64,000 nucleotides of DNA, taken from contig NZ_QWEV01000005.1 of the NCBI RefSeq assembly GCF_003858395.1, positions 3,224,001 to 3,288,000 on the forward strand. Direction: 5' to 3'. A model generated the notes under the pieces. That model saw only the letters and a program-made list of their open reading frames with translations. It did not search any database and was not told the DNA's origin. The stretch is from Acidipila sp. EB88 (lineage in GTDB: Bacteria > Acidobacteriota > Terriglobia > Terriglobales > Acidobacteriaceae). The translations under genes and the position numbers were made by a program. This document shows positions 26,852 through 39,726 of this stretch, piece by piece; within the stretch, counting starts at the first letter, position 1, and each line of letters opens with the position of its first letter.

Positions 26852-28161
26852 CCTCAGCCGCCCCCGCCCAGCCGCCCGCGAGGACCGCCGAAGAAGCAGC
26901 CTCGCCGCCAGCGTTTCCCGAAGCCTGGCAGGCCGCCTTTGCAGGGTTCCTGCACCAGCTCCAGCATCAGCGCGCTGCTTCCACCCACACCCTGCGCGCT
27001 TACCGCCGCGAGCTTCATGATTTCATCCGGTACAGCACGCTCTCGGCTGGGCTCGCCACACCCTCCCTGATCACCCACGCACACGTGCAGGACTTCCTGC
27101 TGGTGCTCTACGACCGCGGCCTCGCGAAACCCTCCGTCGCCCGCTCCCTGGCCGCCCTGCGCTCCTGGTGCAAATGGCTCGCGCGCGAAGGCGTACTTGA
27201 GCAGAACCCCGCCTCGCTCGTCGGCACCCCCAAGCTTCCCCGGCGACTCCCGCGGGTTCCTTCCGCAGGCGAGCTTAACGACGCCATGGATGTGATCAGC
27301 GCAATCAGCGCGAATGCCAGTGCAAGCAGCCGCAGCAGGGCAGCCAGCGCACGTTCCGTGAAGAGCCAAGACGCCGCCCCCGGCGCAACTTCCGGCGCGG
27401 GCCGAGCCCCCGCAACCAGCACTGTCGCCAGTCTCGCCAACAGCGCCGCCCAGGCCTCCGCCGCGGAGGTCGCCGCGTGGCCCTCCCGCGACGCCCTGAT
27501 CCTCGAGCTGCTCTACGGCTGCGGCCTCCGCAATGCCGAGCTCGCCGCGCTGGACCTCGCCTCCATCGACGCCCCTGCCGCCCTGCTGCGCATCCGCGGC
27601 AAGGGCCGCAAGGAGCGACTGGTGCCGCTCGGCAGCTCCGCAGCCCTCGCTCTCACGCTGTACCTGCCTACCCGCGCCGCCGCCCTGGAGAAGGCTTCCA
27701 TCGAAAGCGCACCGCGTCGCGCCACTCGCCCGAAGTCCCGTCCCGAGTCCCGCCCCGCCGCTTCAACCCCCGCAGACATCCCCTCTCCACGGCAGACGCC
27801 GCAGCAGAACACAGACGCACAGACGTTGCCATCCATAGTCCAGCAAAGCCACGGCCCCCTGCTGCTGCCAGTCTCCGTGCAGCGCCATGCCCGCACAGCC
27901 CGCGGCATCCCGCGGCTCACCACCCGCTCCATTGGTCGTATCCTCAAGGCGCTTGCGGTGGCCGCCGGCCTGCCTGCCGAGACCCACCCCCATACCCTTC
28001 GCCACGCCTTCGGCACCCACCTGCTCGAGCAGGGTGCCGACCTCCGCGCCATCCAGGAGCTGCTCGGCCACGAGCGCCTGGCCACTACCCAGCGCTACAC
28101 CCAGCTCACCAACACTCAGGTCGCCGCCGTGTACGACCAGACGCACCCTCGCGCCCGCTAG
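26848..28161 (+). CDS. Xer-type tyrosine recombinase 2 with two insertions
   Basis: 437 residues, paralogous to the preceding recombinase and translationally coupled to it. Catalytic set intact: Arg228 (CGLRNAEL), Lys252 (GKGRKER), His382 and Arg385 (HPHTLRHAFGTH), His408 (LGHERLATTQ) and Tyr417 (RYTQL). Low-complexity segments rich in Ala, Ser, Arg and Pro interrupt it at about 152-208 and 286-336, the same two places as in recombinase 1. The GAD-LRAIQELLGH region is more canonical than in its partner. Together they look like an XerC/XerD pair encoded in one operon, an uncommon arrangement. Confidence 0.88.
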   Translation: MTSAAPAQPPARTAEEAASPPAFPEAWQAAFAGFLHQLQHQRAASTHTLRAYRRELHDFIRYSTLSAGLATPSLITHAHVQDFLLVLYDRGLAKPSVARSLAALRSWCKWLAREGVLEQNPASLVGTPKLPRRLPRVPSAGELNDAMDVISAISANASASSRSRAASARSVKSQDAAPGATSGAGRAPATSTVASLANSAAQASAAEVAAWPSRDALILELLYGCGLRNAELAALDLASIDAPAALLRIRGKGRKERLVPLGSSAALALTLYLPTRAAALEKASIESAPRRATRPKSRPESRPAASTPADIPSPRQTPQQNTDAQTLPSIVQQSHGPLLLPVSVQRHARTARGIPRLTTRSIGRILKALAVAAGLPAETHPHTLRHAFGTHLLEQGADLRAIQELLGHERLATTQRYTQLTNTQVAAVYDQTHPRAR

Positions 28162-28168
28162 GCATAAA

Positions 28169-28295
28169 AAACCGCCTGCGCGGCTTGCGGCACCTGCGGT
28201 GCGGCTGCATATCTCGCCATCATCTTCCTGGCTTGCCAGTGAGCGCCGCAGGCAGAAACCCGCCGCGAAGTGGCCGCCAGCCGCGCAGGCGGCTT
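28169..28295. repeat. REP-like palindromic repeat element, two arms
   Basis: Left arm 28169-28191 and right arm 28267-28295 are imperfect reverse complements with about 75 bases between. 26 bases of the right arm (28267-28292) are identical to 50095-50120. Lies in the gap after the recombinase pair. Confidence 0.75.
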
Positions 28296-28367
28296 GCGCC
28301 TTTGCCGCCCGCTCTGTTCTGCCTTTACAGTGATCCCATCTTTCGAAGCAAGGGAAGTGATCTGCGC

Positions 28368-29564
28368 ATGCAGAAGCAGCGGTCCGCACCATCCATCGGT
28401 TTCCTCGCCCTCGCCCTTTGCTGCGTCGCCGGCGCCCACGCTCAGACAGCCGGTACGCCACCCACCGGCCCCACCGCCGACACCAGCGTCATCGACGCTG
28501 ACGGCACCGCGCACATCACCCGCGTCGCTCCGTTACCCGCCACGCTCAGCACCGAGTCCCGCGCCCGCTGGTCGAAACAGGTCTCCGACGCCGCCAGGCC
28601 GCAGACCCTGGCTGAGCGCCGCGCTGGCACCGACACCTGGCAGACCCGGGCAGGCAAGCAGTCCGCTGCGATCTACCCGGTCAGGATCACCGAGGGACAG
28701 ATGGTAGGCGGCGTTCCTGTTCGTATCATCGATCCGCTGCCCGACACCACGCCCGGTCCCGCCTCAGGACCCGGCTCCTCATCCCGCGACCCATGGCACT
28801 ACTCAACGCTGCAAGGCCCGGCCGCTGCGCCGGTTCCGGCGAACAGCACACCTGACCGCCCCGACCGCGTCCTCATCTGCCTCCACGGCGGCGGCTTCAA
28901 CTCCGACTCCGGCTCCTACACCGAGTCGGTCCCCATTGCCAATCTCACCCGCACCCGCGTCGTCTCGGTGCTCTACCGCCTCGCCCCCGAGCACCCGTAC
29001 CCGGCCGCCCTTGAAGACGCCATCGCCGTCTACCAGGCGCTGCTCAAGAGCTACAAGCCTGCGCACATCGCCATCTACGGCACCTCCGCAGGCGCCCTGC
29101 TTACCGGCGAGGTCGCGGTGCGCCTCAAGCAGTTGCACCTGCCCCAGCCGGGTGCTCTGGGCATCTTCTCCGGCATGGGCGACCTTACCGCCGTCGGCGA
29201 TTCGGCCTCGCTGTTCACCCTCGAGGGCTACTCGGGTCATCTCGACGCCCCCGCCGCCAACCCCGACCGCCGGACCATCAGCCCTGAATACACCACCACC
29301 CACGACCCCCACGACCCCGTGCTCTCGCCCAACTACTCCGACCTCCACGGCGTCGCGCCCACCCTGTTCGTCACCAGCTCCCGCGATGTCCTGCTTTCGG
29401 GCACCGCCGACATGCAGCGCGCCTGGGACCGCGACTCGGTTCCCAACAAGCTCGTGGTGTTCGACGGCCTGCCCCATGCCTTCTGGAACGATGTCAGCCT
29501 CTCCGAATCTCGCGAAGCCTACGCCACCATGGCGCGCTTCTTCCTGGAGCAGCTCGCGCCCTAG
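28368..29564 (+). CDS. Secreted alpha/beta hydrolase (HSL-type esterase)
   Basis: 398 residues from [12 protein letters not shown] (ATG 28368-28370); signal peptide ending near GAHAQ. The hormone-sensitive-lipase pattern is clear: oxyanion motif [20 protein letters not shown], nucleophile elbow GTSAG, Asp in SSRDVLLSG and His in LPHAFWND. The frame is open far upstream (to 27477) but only because it overlaps the recombinase gene out of frame. Likely an exported short-chain carboxylesterase; substrate unknown. Downstream of the REP-like element, so expressed separately from the recombinases. Confidence 0.87.
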   Translation: MQKQRSAPSIGFLALALCCVAGAHAQTAGTPPTGPTADTSVIDADGTAHITRVAPLPATLSTESRARWSKQVSDAARPQTLAERRAGTDTWQTRAGKQSAAIYPVRITEGQMVGGVPVRIIDPLPDTTPGPASGPGSSSRDPWHYSTLQGPAAAPVPANSTPDRPDRVLICLHGGGFNSDSGSYTESVPIANLTRTRVVSVLYRLAPEHPYPAALEDAIAVYQALLKSYKPAHIAIYGTSAGALLTGEVAVRLKQLHLPQPGALGIFSGMGDLTAVGDSASLFTLEGYSGHLDAPAANPDRRTISPEYTTTHDPHDPVLSPNYSDLHGVAPTLFVTSSRDVLLSGTADMQRAWDRDSVPNKLVVFDGLPHAFWNDVSLSESREAYATMARFFLEQLAP

Positions 29565-29647
29565 TCGCTCGAAACCTGCAGCGCTCACACGCCCGGGCTT
29601 CCTCTGCCGGGCAAACCATTTACACTCGTAGGCGAGGATTTTTCGCT

Positions 29648-33034
<3,387 letters not shown>

Positions 33035-33066
33035 CACACAGCTCAGAACCAGCTCCAGCGAATGAA

Positions 33067-33090
33067 GGGTCGCCCAGCGCGATCCTTTTT
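33067..33090 (+). terminator. Rho-independent terminator after secA
   Basis: GGGTCGC (33067-33073) pairs with GCGATCC (33079-33085), one G-U pair, loop of five, followed by five T. It lies 32 bases after the secA stop. Confidence 0.7.
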
Positions 33091-33364
33091 CATTGCTTTC
33101 CAGGAAATCTATTTCCCGTAGCCTATGGACCCTATGGGCTGTGTTCTCAGATTTTCGACCGGCACGTCAGGTGAAAGTGCCGCCGCCCAGGGATGAGGTC
33201 CATTCGGAGTACGCGCTGTACCTGTCCACCGGTGATATGGCACGCCTCGGTCTGCTTGTGCTGCGTAGAAGGCTCCCGCGAAGTCTCACGATCAGCAGGG
33301 AGGGGCCGGGCTACCCGAAGCTGCCTCAAGCCGCCCCAGACGCGCGGGCTCCTCGGCACAAACA

Positions 33365-33398
33365 AAAGAGCGGCAGCCCGGAGGCTGCCGCTCTTTTT
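33365..33398. terminator. Bidirectional Rho-independent terminator next to cspA
   Basis: A 12-bp stem AGAGCGGCAGCC / GGCTGCCGCTCT with loop CGGA, followed by TTTT on the plus strand and TTTTGTT on the minus strand. The latter lies about 30 bases after the cspA stop. Confidence 0.88.
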
Positions 33399-33426
33399 AC
33401 ATCTACCCGCGGATGCGGGGCCTTGA

Positions 33427-33630
33427 CTAGACGGCCTGAACGTTCTCGGCCTGGAAGCCCTTGGGACCACGCACGACGTTGAACTGAACGCGCTGGCCTT
33501 CCTGCAACGAACGGAAGCCGTTCGCGGAGATCGCGGTGAAGTGCACGAAAACATCTTCGTTGTTGCTCTCACGGGTGATGAAGCCGAAACCCTTTGCGTC
33601 GTTAAACCACTTAACTGTGCCTTGTTCCAT
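33427..33630 (-). CDS. Cold shock protein, CspA family
   Basis: 67-residue single OB-fold RNA-binding protein: [17 protein letters not shown] with RNP1 (KGFGFI) and RNP2 (DVFVHFTAI), ending EGQRVQFNV and [13 protein letters not shown]. Start at ATG 33628-33630, with AAGGAA ten bases upstream; the frame is open to 33684 but those residues are not family sequence. Acts as an RNA chaperone, often but not always cold-induced. Confidence 0.95.
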   Translation of the reverse strand: MEQGTVKWFNDAKGFGFITRESNNEDVFVHFTAISANGFRSLQEGQRVQFNVVRGPKGFQAENVQAV

Positions 33631-33853
33631 GTGACTGGTATTCCTTAGTAGATCGAATTTCGCTGATATCGGAGCAAGGCGCAACGCATGGCAACTTCAT
33701 AGAACCGTGCAGAACGAACCCACTCAGTAACGAGCTTGATCAAATCTACCCCGAACTATTTCAGAATGCAAGCGGGAAATGTTACCTATGGGCCAGCGGG
33801 TCGTCTAAATGAAGCTTCGAGCCGATTTCTGCGCAGTAGCATCTACGAATCAC

Positions 33854-34501
33854 ATGGCCGATCAACTCTTTCTGAGCCTCTGGTATCCCGACTTCCGCTC
33901 TGCCGCCCTCGCGCCCGCCTTGCTCGGCGTGCTGCGCCAGTTCGCGCTCATTGGCTCGGTGACCGGCGACACTCCCCTGATCCGGGCCGTCACCGTGTAC
34001 CCGCTTGCCTGGTCGGAAACCCCCGTCTACACCCGCATTTACGACATCGACAAGCCGGGGCTCGGCGACATCGAAACGGAGCAGGCCCAGCCGCATGTGG
34101 CCGTGCCCGCTGCGATGGAGCCGCAGCACGACGACTTCGCCTACGAATTCGAAGCGGAGTGGCTCCTCTGGCAGCCCCAGCTCCAGGGCGGTCTCGATCC
34201 GGTCTGGCGCCGTGCGCCGGCCCGTTTCTCAGTGGTAGGGCTCGGCCCGGAGTTCGACGAGCAGGCCTATGAAACCAACGGCCAGATTCGTATTGGCTTC
34301 GGCATCGACACACCTTTCCTCCAGGAAGAGGTAGACCTTGATGCACAGGCCTCGGCCCATGTTCGGGAAAATGTCGCCCAGCTTGTACTCCTGGTCCACT
34401 CTATCGAAAAGAACTGCGGCATCTCAACGCGTCTGCTCTGGTCCGAGTCCGGCGAGAGCTTGGCCGAGAAGCTGATCGCGCGCCTGCAGCAGGTGAACTA
34501 A
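33854..34501 (+). CDS. Conserved hypothetical protein upstream of lptCA
   Basis: 215 residues from MADQLFLSLWYPDFR (ATG 33854); an in-frame earlier ATG exists at 33809. No signal peptide, membrane helix or known domain recognised. Two parts are visible: an N-terminal helical region (ALAPALLGVLRQFALIGS) followed by beta-like segments (AVTVYPLAWSETPVYTRIYDID), and a C-terminal part (GQIRIGFGIDTPFLQEEVDLD, NVAQLVLLVHSIEKN). It ends five bases before the fused lptC-lptA gene, so it is probably cotranscribed with the lipopolysaccharide-export genes. Whether it takes part in that process is unknown. Confidence 0.65.
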   Translation: MADQLFLSLWYPDFRSAALAPALLGVLRQFALIGSVTGDTPLIRAVTVYPLAWSETPVYTRIYDIDKPGLGDIETEQAQPHVAVPAAMEPQHDDFAYEFEAEWLLWQPQLQGGLDPVWRRAPARFSVVGLGPEFDEQAYETNGQIRIGFGIDTPFLQEEVDLDAQASAHVRENVAQLVLLVHSIEKNCGISTRLLWSESGESLAEKLIARLQQVN

Positions 34502-34505
34502 GCGC

Positions 34506-37058
34506 ATGGCCCGCATCACAATCGACGGCACCCGCAACCAGACCATCCGCACCATTCTCATCGCTTGCTTTGCTGCGCTCGCCTGCGTGCTGCTCGGTTT
34601 CCTGGGCCTCAAAAAGCTCAGGATGCACGGCCTTCATTTCGACCTGCCCGGCCAGCTCGGTGCCAACATCACGCAAACAGCAGACGGCTTCACCTACTCG
34701 CAGTCCAAGGGCGGCCACACCTTTTTCACCCTGCACGCCTCCAGCATCACCAACTTCAAGCAGGAACAGTCCGAGCTCCACGACGTCTCCATTACCCTTT
34801 ATGGCCCGGAAGGCTCGCACCGCCAGGACCGCATCTCCGGCAAGGAGTTTCTGTACGACAAGAACAGCGGCGTCGTCACCGCCAAGGGCGCCGTCGAGAT
34901 CGACATGGCCTCGCCCGCGCAGAACGCGGCACCCGGCTCCCCTCGGCCTGCTGCCAGTGACTCCGCGGTGGTCCCGCCCGACAATATCCACGTGCAGACG
35001 AGCGACCTGCGCTTTGACCAGAAGAGCGGCGACGCGCAGACCTCCGCGCCTCTGTCCTTTATCCTGCCGCGCGCCAGCGGCAAGGCCGTCGGTGGCGACT
35101 ACAACGCCAAGACAGGCGTGCTGGTGCTTGACCAGGCAGTGGAGCTGCACGCGGACCAGAACGGCAGCCCCTCGGTCGTCTACGCCTCGCACGCGCAGAT
35201 GCTGCGCGACTCGCACGTCACCTACCTGCTCAACGCGCGCTCCGAGTACCAGGGCGGTCACAATTCGGCCGACCAAGCCATCCTGCATTTCCGGCCAGAC
35301 GGCTCCATTCAGCATCTTGACGCGGAAAACCACGTGCATATGGTCACCGCTGATGGCGCCGAGCTCTACTCCACCACCGCTGCAGCGGACTTCGACGAGC
35401 ACAGCCAACCGCTTGTCGGCCGAGCCGGCGGCGGCGTCAATTTCCTCTCCAGCAACGCCGATTCGTCCATGCACGGCAATGCTGTGGAAGGCACCATGCA
35501 GTTCATGACCGGCCCCGACGGCAAGGCCATCCTGAAGCACGCCAACTTCCACAATGCCGTTTCGTTCGTGCTGCAGGAGAAGTCTCTCGGCGGAGACCCG
35601 CGCGGCTCCGCGACCCGCGAGATGACCTCCACCCTGCTCGATATCGACTTCACCCCCGGGCCAGACGGCAAGAGTCTCGCCCGCACCGCCGTCGCCAGGG
35701 GCGGTGCCACGGTGGACCTGCATGACCTGCCCTACGGTGCGCCCGCCAGGCACTCCCGGCTGCAGGGTCAACAACTCGTCACCCAGCTCACTGATGGCCA
35801 CGAGATCCACGAACTCGACGGCTCTGGCGGCACCACGATCATCAACTTCGACCCCACCGGCGCCACTGATACCAGCAAGGGAGACACTCTCCACGCTACC
35901 TTTGTGGACGCGCCCCAGACGTACGGCAAGGCCGCCGGGAAGCCCGGCAACAGTGCCGCCCGCGAAAGCGCTCAAATCGAAACCGCTCTGCAGCAGGGCC
36001 ATGTCACCATGAGTACCCAGCCCGCGCGCGACGCGAAACAAAGCGATGGCACCCCGCAGCAGCCGCTGTACGCTGAGGCCATCACCAGCACCTATCTCGC
36101 GTCCTCGCAGACCCTCCACCTCACCGGCGACGGCAAAACGCCGCCACGTGTCCACAACGACACCTTGGCCCTGACTGCCACCACGGTCGACTACAAGCGC
36201 GATACCGGCGACGCCACTGCCCACGGCGACGTACGCTCAACCTACCTTCAGCAGCCCGTCCGTGGCACGCAAAAGCCGGCGTCGCCTGGCTCCGGTTCCG
36301 GGACACAGCACATGGCGAGTGCCGGCCCTGCCGACCACCCCGCTCCCGGGCTCGGCGGCTCCGGAGTCGTGCACGTCATTGGCGACTCCGCCCGCATGAC
36401 GCGTACCTCATCCTCCGCCGTGTTCTACGGGTCGGACCACGCCCCGGCCCGCATGTGGCAGGGCTCCAACTCGGTCGAGGCGCCGGTGCTTGAGCTTGGC
36501 AAGCAGCAGGGCTCGCTCAACGCCCATGCCGCCGACAACGCCACTGGCAGCACCGCTGCGCATGCCCCGGTCGTCCGCGCTGCCTTTGCTGGCAGACCCG
36601 GCAGCACTACCCCGGGCAACCCCGGCTCCGCGGTCACCCGCGTCACCGCCGACACCCTTTTCTATTCCGACACCACGCGGCGCGGCGACTTCCATGGCAA
36701 CGTGGTGGCGCAGCAGCCCAGCGGCACCCTCCACTCTGACGACGCCGAGGTCTTCCTTGCCGAGGCGCCCGCAGGGCAGGCTTCGCAGCTCGACCACATC
36801 GTCGCGACGGGCCACACGATGCTCCAGCAGCCCGGCCGCCGGGGCACGGGCCAGCGACTGGTCTACACCGCTGCCGACGGCAATTACGTCCTCACCGGCA
36901 CCCCGCAGGATCCGCCGCATGCCACGGATTCCGAAAAAGGTGCGGTTACCGGCGCAACCCTGCTCTTCCGTAGCGGCGATAATAGTGTGGACGTGCTCAA
37001 TGCTGATGCGGAAGGAAACAACCGTCGCACCGTGACGGACACCCGGACCCCGAAGTAA
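34506..37058 (+). CDS. Fused LptC-LptA-type lipopolysaccharide export protein
   Basis: 850 residues. One N-terminal membrane helix (about 15-37, TILIACFAALACVLLGFLGL) anchors it in the inner membrane. The rest is a repeated OstA/LptA-like beta-jellyroll: GLHFDLPGQLGANITQTADGF (the LptC-like start), then several blocks around residues 60-220, 220-470, 530-620 and 690-850 with patterns such as TADTLFYSDTTRRGDFHGNV. LptC normally has about 190 residues and LptA about 185, and both are separate; here a single chain could span the periplasm. The next gene starts at the next base and encodes LptB. Symbol left blank because it is a fusion. Confidence 0.8.
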   Translation: MARITIDGTRNQTIRTILIACFAALACVLLGFLGLKKLRMHGLHFDLPGQLGANITQTADGFTYSQSKGGHTFFTLHASSITNFKQEQSELHDVSITLYGPEGSHRQDRISGKEFLYDKNSGVVTAKGAVEIDMASPAQNAAPGSPRPAASDSAVVPPDNIHVQTSDLRFDQKSGDAQTSAPLSFILPRASGKAVGGDYNAKTGVLVLDQAVELHADQNGSPSVVYASHAQMLRDSHVTYLLNARSEYQGGHNSADQAILHFRPDGSIQHLDAENHVHMVTADGAELYSTTAAADFDEHSQPLVGRAGGGVNFLSSNADSSMHGNAVEGTMQFMTGPDGKAILKHANFHNAVSFVLQEKSLGGDPRGSATREMTSTLLDIDFTPGPDGKSLARTAVARGGATVDLHDLPYGAPARHSRLQGQQLVTQLTDGHEIHELDGSGGTTIINFDPTGATDTSKGDTLHATFVDAPQTYGKAAGKPGNSAARESAQIETALQQGHVTMSTQPARDAKQSDGTPQQPLYAEAITSTYLASSQTLHLTGDGKTPPRVHNDTLALTATTVDYKRDTGDATAHGDVRSTYLQQPVRGTQKPASPGSGSGTQHMASAGPADHPAPGLGGSGVVHVIGDSARMTRTSSSAVFYGSDHAPARMWQGSNSVEAPVLELGKQQGSLNAHAADNATGSTAAHAPVVRAAFAGRPGSTTPGNPGSAVTRVTADTLFYSDTTRRGDFHGNVVAQQPSGTLHSDDAEVFLAEAPAGQASQLDHIVATGHTMLQQPGRRGTGQRLVYTAADGNYVLTGTPQDPPHATDSEKGAVTGATLLFRSGDNSVDVLNADAEGNNRRTVTDTRTPK

Positions 37059-37787
37059 ATGCAAACGCTTTCCACCGAAAACATCGGCAAGAGTTACAAG
37101 AATCGTCAGGTTGTACGGGGCGTCTCCATCACTGTCAGCCAGGGTGAGGTCGTCGGGCTGCTGGGCCCCAACGGCGCTGGCAAGACCACCTCCTTCTACA
37201 TGATGGTTGGCCTGGTCGTTCCTGATTCGGGACGCATCCTCGCCGATGACGCCGACATCACCCGCGTCCCCATGTACCTGCGCGCCCGCAACTACGGCAT
37301 CTCCTATCTCCCGCAGGAGCCATCCGTCTTCCGCAAGCTCTCTGTTGAAGACAACATCCTGGCCGTGCTCGAGGCACAGTCCATCACCGGCACCGAGCGT
37401 CGCCACCGCACCGAGACTCTGATCGAGCAGCTCAACCTCGGCCACATCCGCAAAACCCAGGGCTACGCGCTCTCGGGCGGCGAGCGTCGCCGGGTCGAGA
37501 TCGCCCGATGCCTCTGCATCAAGCCATCCTTTATCCTGCTCGACGAGCCCTTCTCCGGCATCGATCCGCTTGCCGTCGACGACCTGCAGGAGATCATCTT
37601 CGGCCTTAAACAGAGCGGCATCGGCGTGCTCATCACTGATCACAACGTGCGCGAAACCCTCTCGGTCACCGACCGTGCCTACATCATCAACGAGGGCCGT
37701 ATCTTCTTCACCGGCACTCCGCAGGAACTGGGTTCCAACCCCGAGGTCCGCCGCGTCTACCTGGGAGAAAATTTTCTGCTGGTCTAA
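37059..37787 (+). CDS. lptB: Lipopolysaccharide export ABC transporter ATP-binding protein LptB
   Basis: 242-residue ATPase of the LptBFG exporter. Walker [11 protein letters not shown]-loop [16 protein letters not shown], signature [13 protein letters not shown], Walker [14 protein letters not shown] and switch His in ITDHNVRE are all intact. The [13 protein letters not shown] stretch is characteristic of LptB. ATG follows directly after the lptCA stop, and rpoN follows 171 bp downstream, the same order as in E. coli. LptF and LptG permeases are not in the window. Confidence 0.95.
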   Translation: MQTLSTENIGKSYKNRQVVRGVSITVSQGEVVGLLGPNGAGKTTSFYMMVGLVVPDSGRILADDADITRVPMYLRARNYGISYLPQEPSVFRKLSVEDNILAVLEAQSITGTERRHRTETLIEQLNLGHIRKTQGYALSGGERRRVEIARCLCIKPSFILLDEPFSGIDPLAVDDLQEIIFGLKQSGIGVLITDHNVRETLSVTDRAYIINEGRIFFTGTPQELGSNPEVRRVYLGENFLLV

Positions 37788-37958
37788 ATACGGAGCTGCC
37801 GCGTCTCAGACGCAGGCAGCCCCTTGCGGATGGAGTCCCGGAACAGCCACCATTACGGAAGAGTAGCGGGGCTTGGGTGCGGTGGCGCGGCATTGCTAAA
37901 CTCAGGCCACTACTCCGCAAGCAAAATCAAAGTACCGTTTGAGGACTTTCCCTAGGGC

Positions 37959-39686
37959 ATGGTTTCACTCCAGCCAAAACTCAACCTGCGTGTCTCGCAG
38001 CGCCAGATTCTTACCCCTGGGCTGATGCAGATGGTCAGCGTCCTGGCGCTCAACAAGATTGAGCTCAAGGACATGATCCAGACCGAAATCGTGGAAAACC
38101 CGGTCCTCGAGGAGCTCGAAGAAGCCGTTCCCCTCCTCGATCACGTCGCAGGCCGCGAAGCCGACCGCGAGGTCGCCCCTGTCACGGCGACCGAAGACGT
38201 CGAGCGCCCCGACCCGGTCGATCCCTTCGAAGAAATCGACTTCGGCTCCTATTTTCAGGATTACCTCGACCCCGGCTTCCGCTCCCCGCAAAGCTTCGAG
38301 ATGACCGAAAAGCCCTCCATCGAGAACTTCCTCTCGACCCCAGGCTCGCTCATCGACCATCTCGAATGGCAGGTTGGCTCCCTTTCGCTCGACCCTCTGC
38401 TGCGCGCCGCCGTCGATTACATCCTCGGCAACCTGGATGAGGATGGCCGCTGCATCACCAGCGAAGACGATCTGCACTCGGGCTGGTTGCGTGAGCTCTG
38501 CTCCAACCTGCAGCCGGCATTGGCCCCCGCCCGTCCCGGCCATGCGGGTATGCCGTCAGTTACCGGGGCGCTCGACCCTTCCCAACGCACGGCCCCGTTC
38601 GACGCCGTGGCCTCCGCTGTCTCCGCCAACGCCCGCGCCGCGAGCCTGAACGCAGCCCTGAACGACGGCAGGGAAGAAGACCCGGCCACCCCCCGCGTCC
38701 CCGACGCCGAAGCCCTGTTCGCCCGCGCCCTCCAGATCGTCCGTTCGCTTGACCCCATCGGCGTTGGCGCCAGTGACCTGCGCGACTGCCTGCTGCTCCA
38801 GATTGCTCACTGCGAGCGCGTGTTTCAGGATTCCTCCTGGAAAAAGGCAGGTGGTGCCGCCGGCGTGCAGGAGCGTATGAACACCTTCGCGGTCGCCCAC
38901 CGCATCGTGGACACCTGCCTGCCGCTGCTGCACAAGCGCGACCTGCGGGAGCTGGGCAAGGCAGCTCAGGCCACCCCGCAGCAGATTGCCGGGGCGCTCG
39001 AGTTCATCCGCACCCTCGATCCACACCCCGGACAGCGGTTCCAGCAGAGCGAGGCCCGCCTCATCGAGCCTGACGTCTCCTTTGTGAAGCGAGACGACGT
39101 GTTCATTGCCGTCATGGAAGACGAGTCGCTGCCCACCCTGCGCCTCAACCGCGACTACCGCAAGCTGCTCCACAACGGCGAAGCCGGCAAGGACGTCAAG
39201 GACTACGTCAAGGAGCGCTACCGCTCCGCGCTGCAGCTCATGCGCAACATCGAACAGCGCAAGAACACCATCCTGCGCACTTGCGAGGTCATCGTGCGCC
39301 GCCAGCAGGAGTTTCTCGAGCATGGCGTACAGGCTCTTAAGCCCATGATGATCAAGGACGTCGCGGAGGAGATCGGCGTGCACCCTTCCACCGTCTCCCG
39401 CGCCGTGTCCAACAAGTACGCCCACACCCCGCAAGGCGTCTTCGAGCTGCGCTTCTTCTTTTCCGAGGGTGTTAACGGTCCCGAGGGCTCCGGCACGCCG
39501 CTGCTGCTGCTCAAGCGCCGCGTCAAAAAGCTGATCGAAGACGAAGATCCGCGCAAGCCGCTCACCGACGACCACATCACCCAGCTGCTGCAGAAAGAAG
39601 GGATCGACGTTACTCGGCGGACGGTGGCAAAGTATCGCGAGGATATGCGCATCCCAAGTACACACCAACGGCGCGTACGCGGCTGA
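37959..39686 (+). CDS. rpoN: RNA polymerase sigma-54 factor with an internal insertion
   Basis: 575 residues. Region I is at the N-terminus (LNLRVSQRQILTPGLMQMV), the core-binding region in the middle, and region III carries the RpoN box at about 552-561 (TRRTVAKYRE against canonical ARRTVAKYRE). It is about 90-100 residues longer than typical; the extra part lies at about 172-248, is rich in Ala, Pro, Ser and Arg, and interrupts the region between the core-binding segments. Helix-turn-helix for the -24/-12 promoter: EEIGVHPSTVSRAVSNKY. The hpf gene follows 40 bases downstream. Confidence 0.93.
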   Translation: MVSLQPKLNLRVSQRQILTPGLMQMVSVLALNKIELKDMIQTEIVENPVLEELEEAVPLLDHVAGREADREVAPVTATEDVERPDPVDPFEEIDFGSYFQDYLDPGFRSPQSFEMTEKPSIENFLSTPGSLIDHLEWQVGSLSLDPLLRAAVDYILGNLDEDGRCITSEDDLHSGWLRELCSNLQPALAPARPGHAGMPSVTGALDPSQRTAPFDAVASAVSANARAASLNAALNDGREEDPATPRVPDAEALFARALQIVRSLDPIGVGASDLRDCLLLQIAHCERVFQDSSWKKAGGAAGVQERMNTFAVAHRIVDTCLPLLHKRDLRELGKAAQATPQQIAGALEFIRTLDPHPGQRFQQSEARLIEPDVSFVKRDDVFIAVMEDESLPTLRLNRDYRKLLHNGEAGKDVKDYVKERYRSALQLMRNIEQRKNTILRTCEVIVRRQQEFLEHGVQALKPMMIKDVAEEIGVHPSTVSRAVSNKYAHTPQGVFELRFFFSEGVNGPEGSGTPLLLLKRRVKKLIEDEDPRKPLTDDHITQLLQKEGIDVTRRTVAKYREDMRIPSTHQRRVRG

Positions 39687-39726
39687 CCATCGCCCCGCAC
39701 CCGCGCTCGCTGGGGAAGGAGCACCG

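Larger units (their letters stand above)
33035..33426. other. Gap between secA and cspA
   Basis: About 390 bp without a supportable gene. It holds the likely secA terminator at 33067-33090 and a bidirectional terminator at 33365-33398 that ends cspA. Short open frames here show no family features. Confidence 0.6.
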
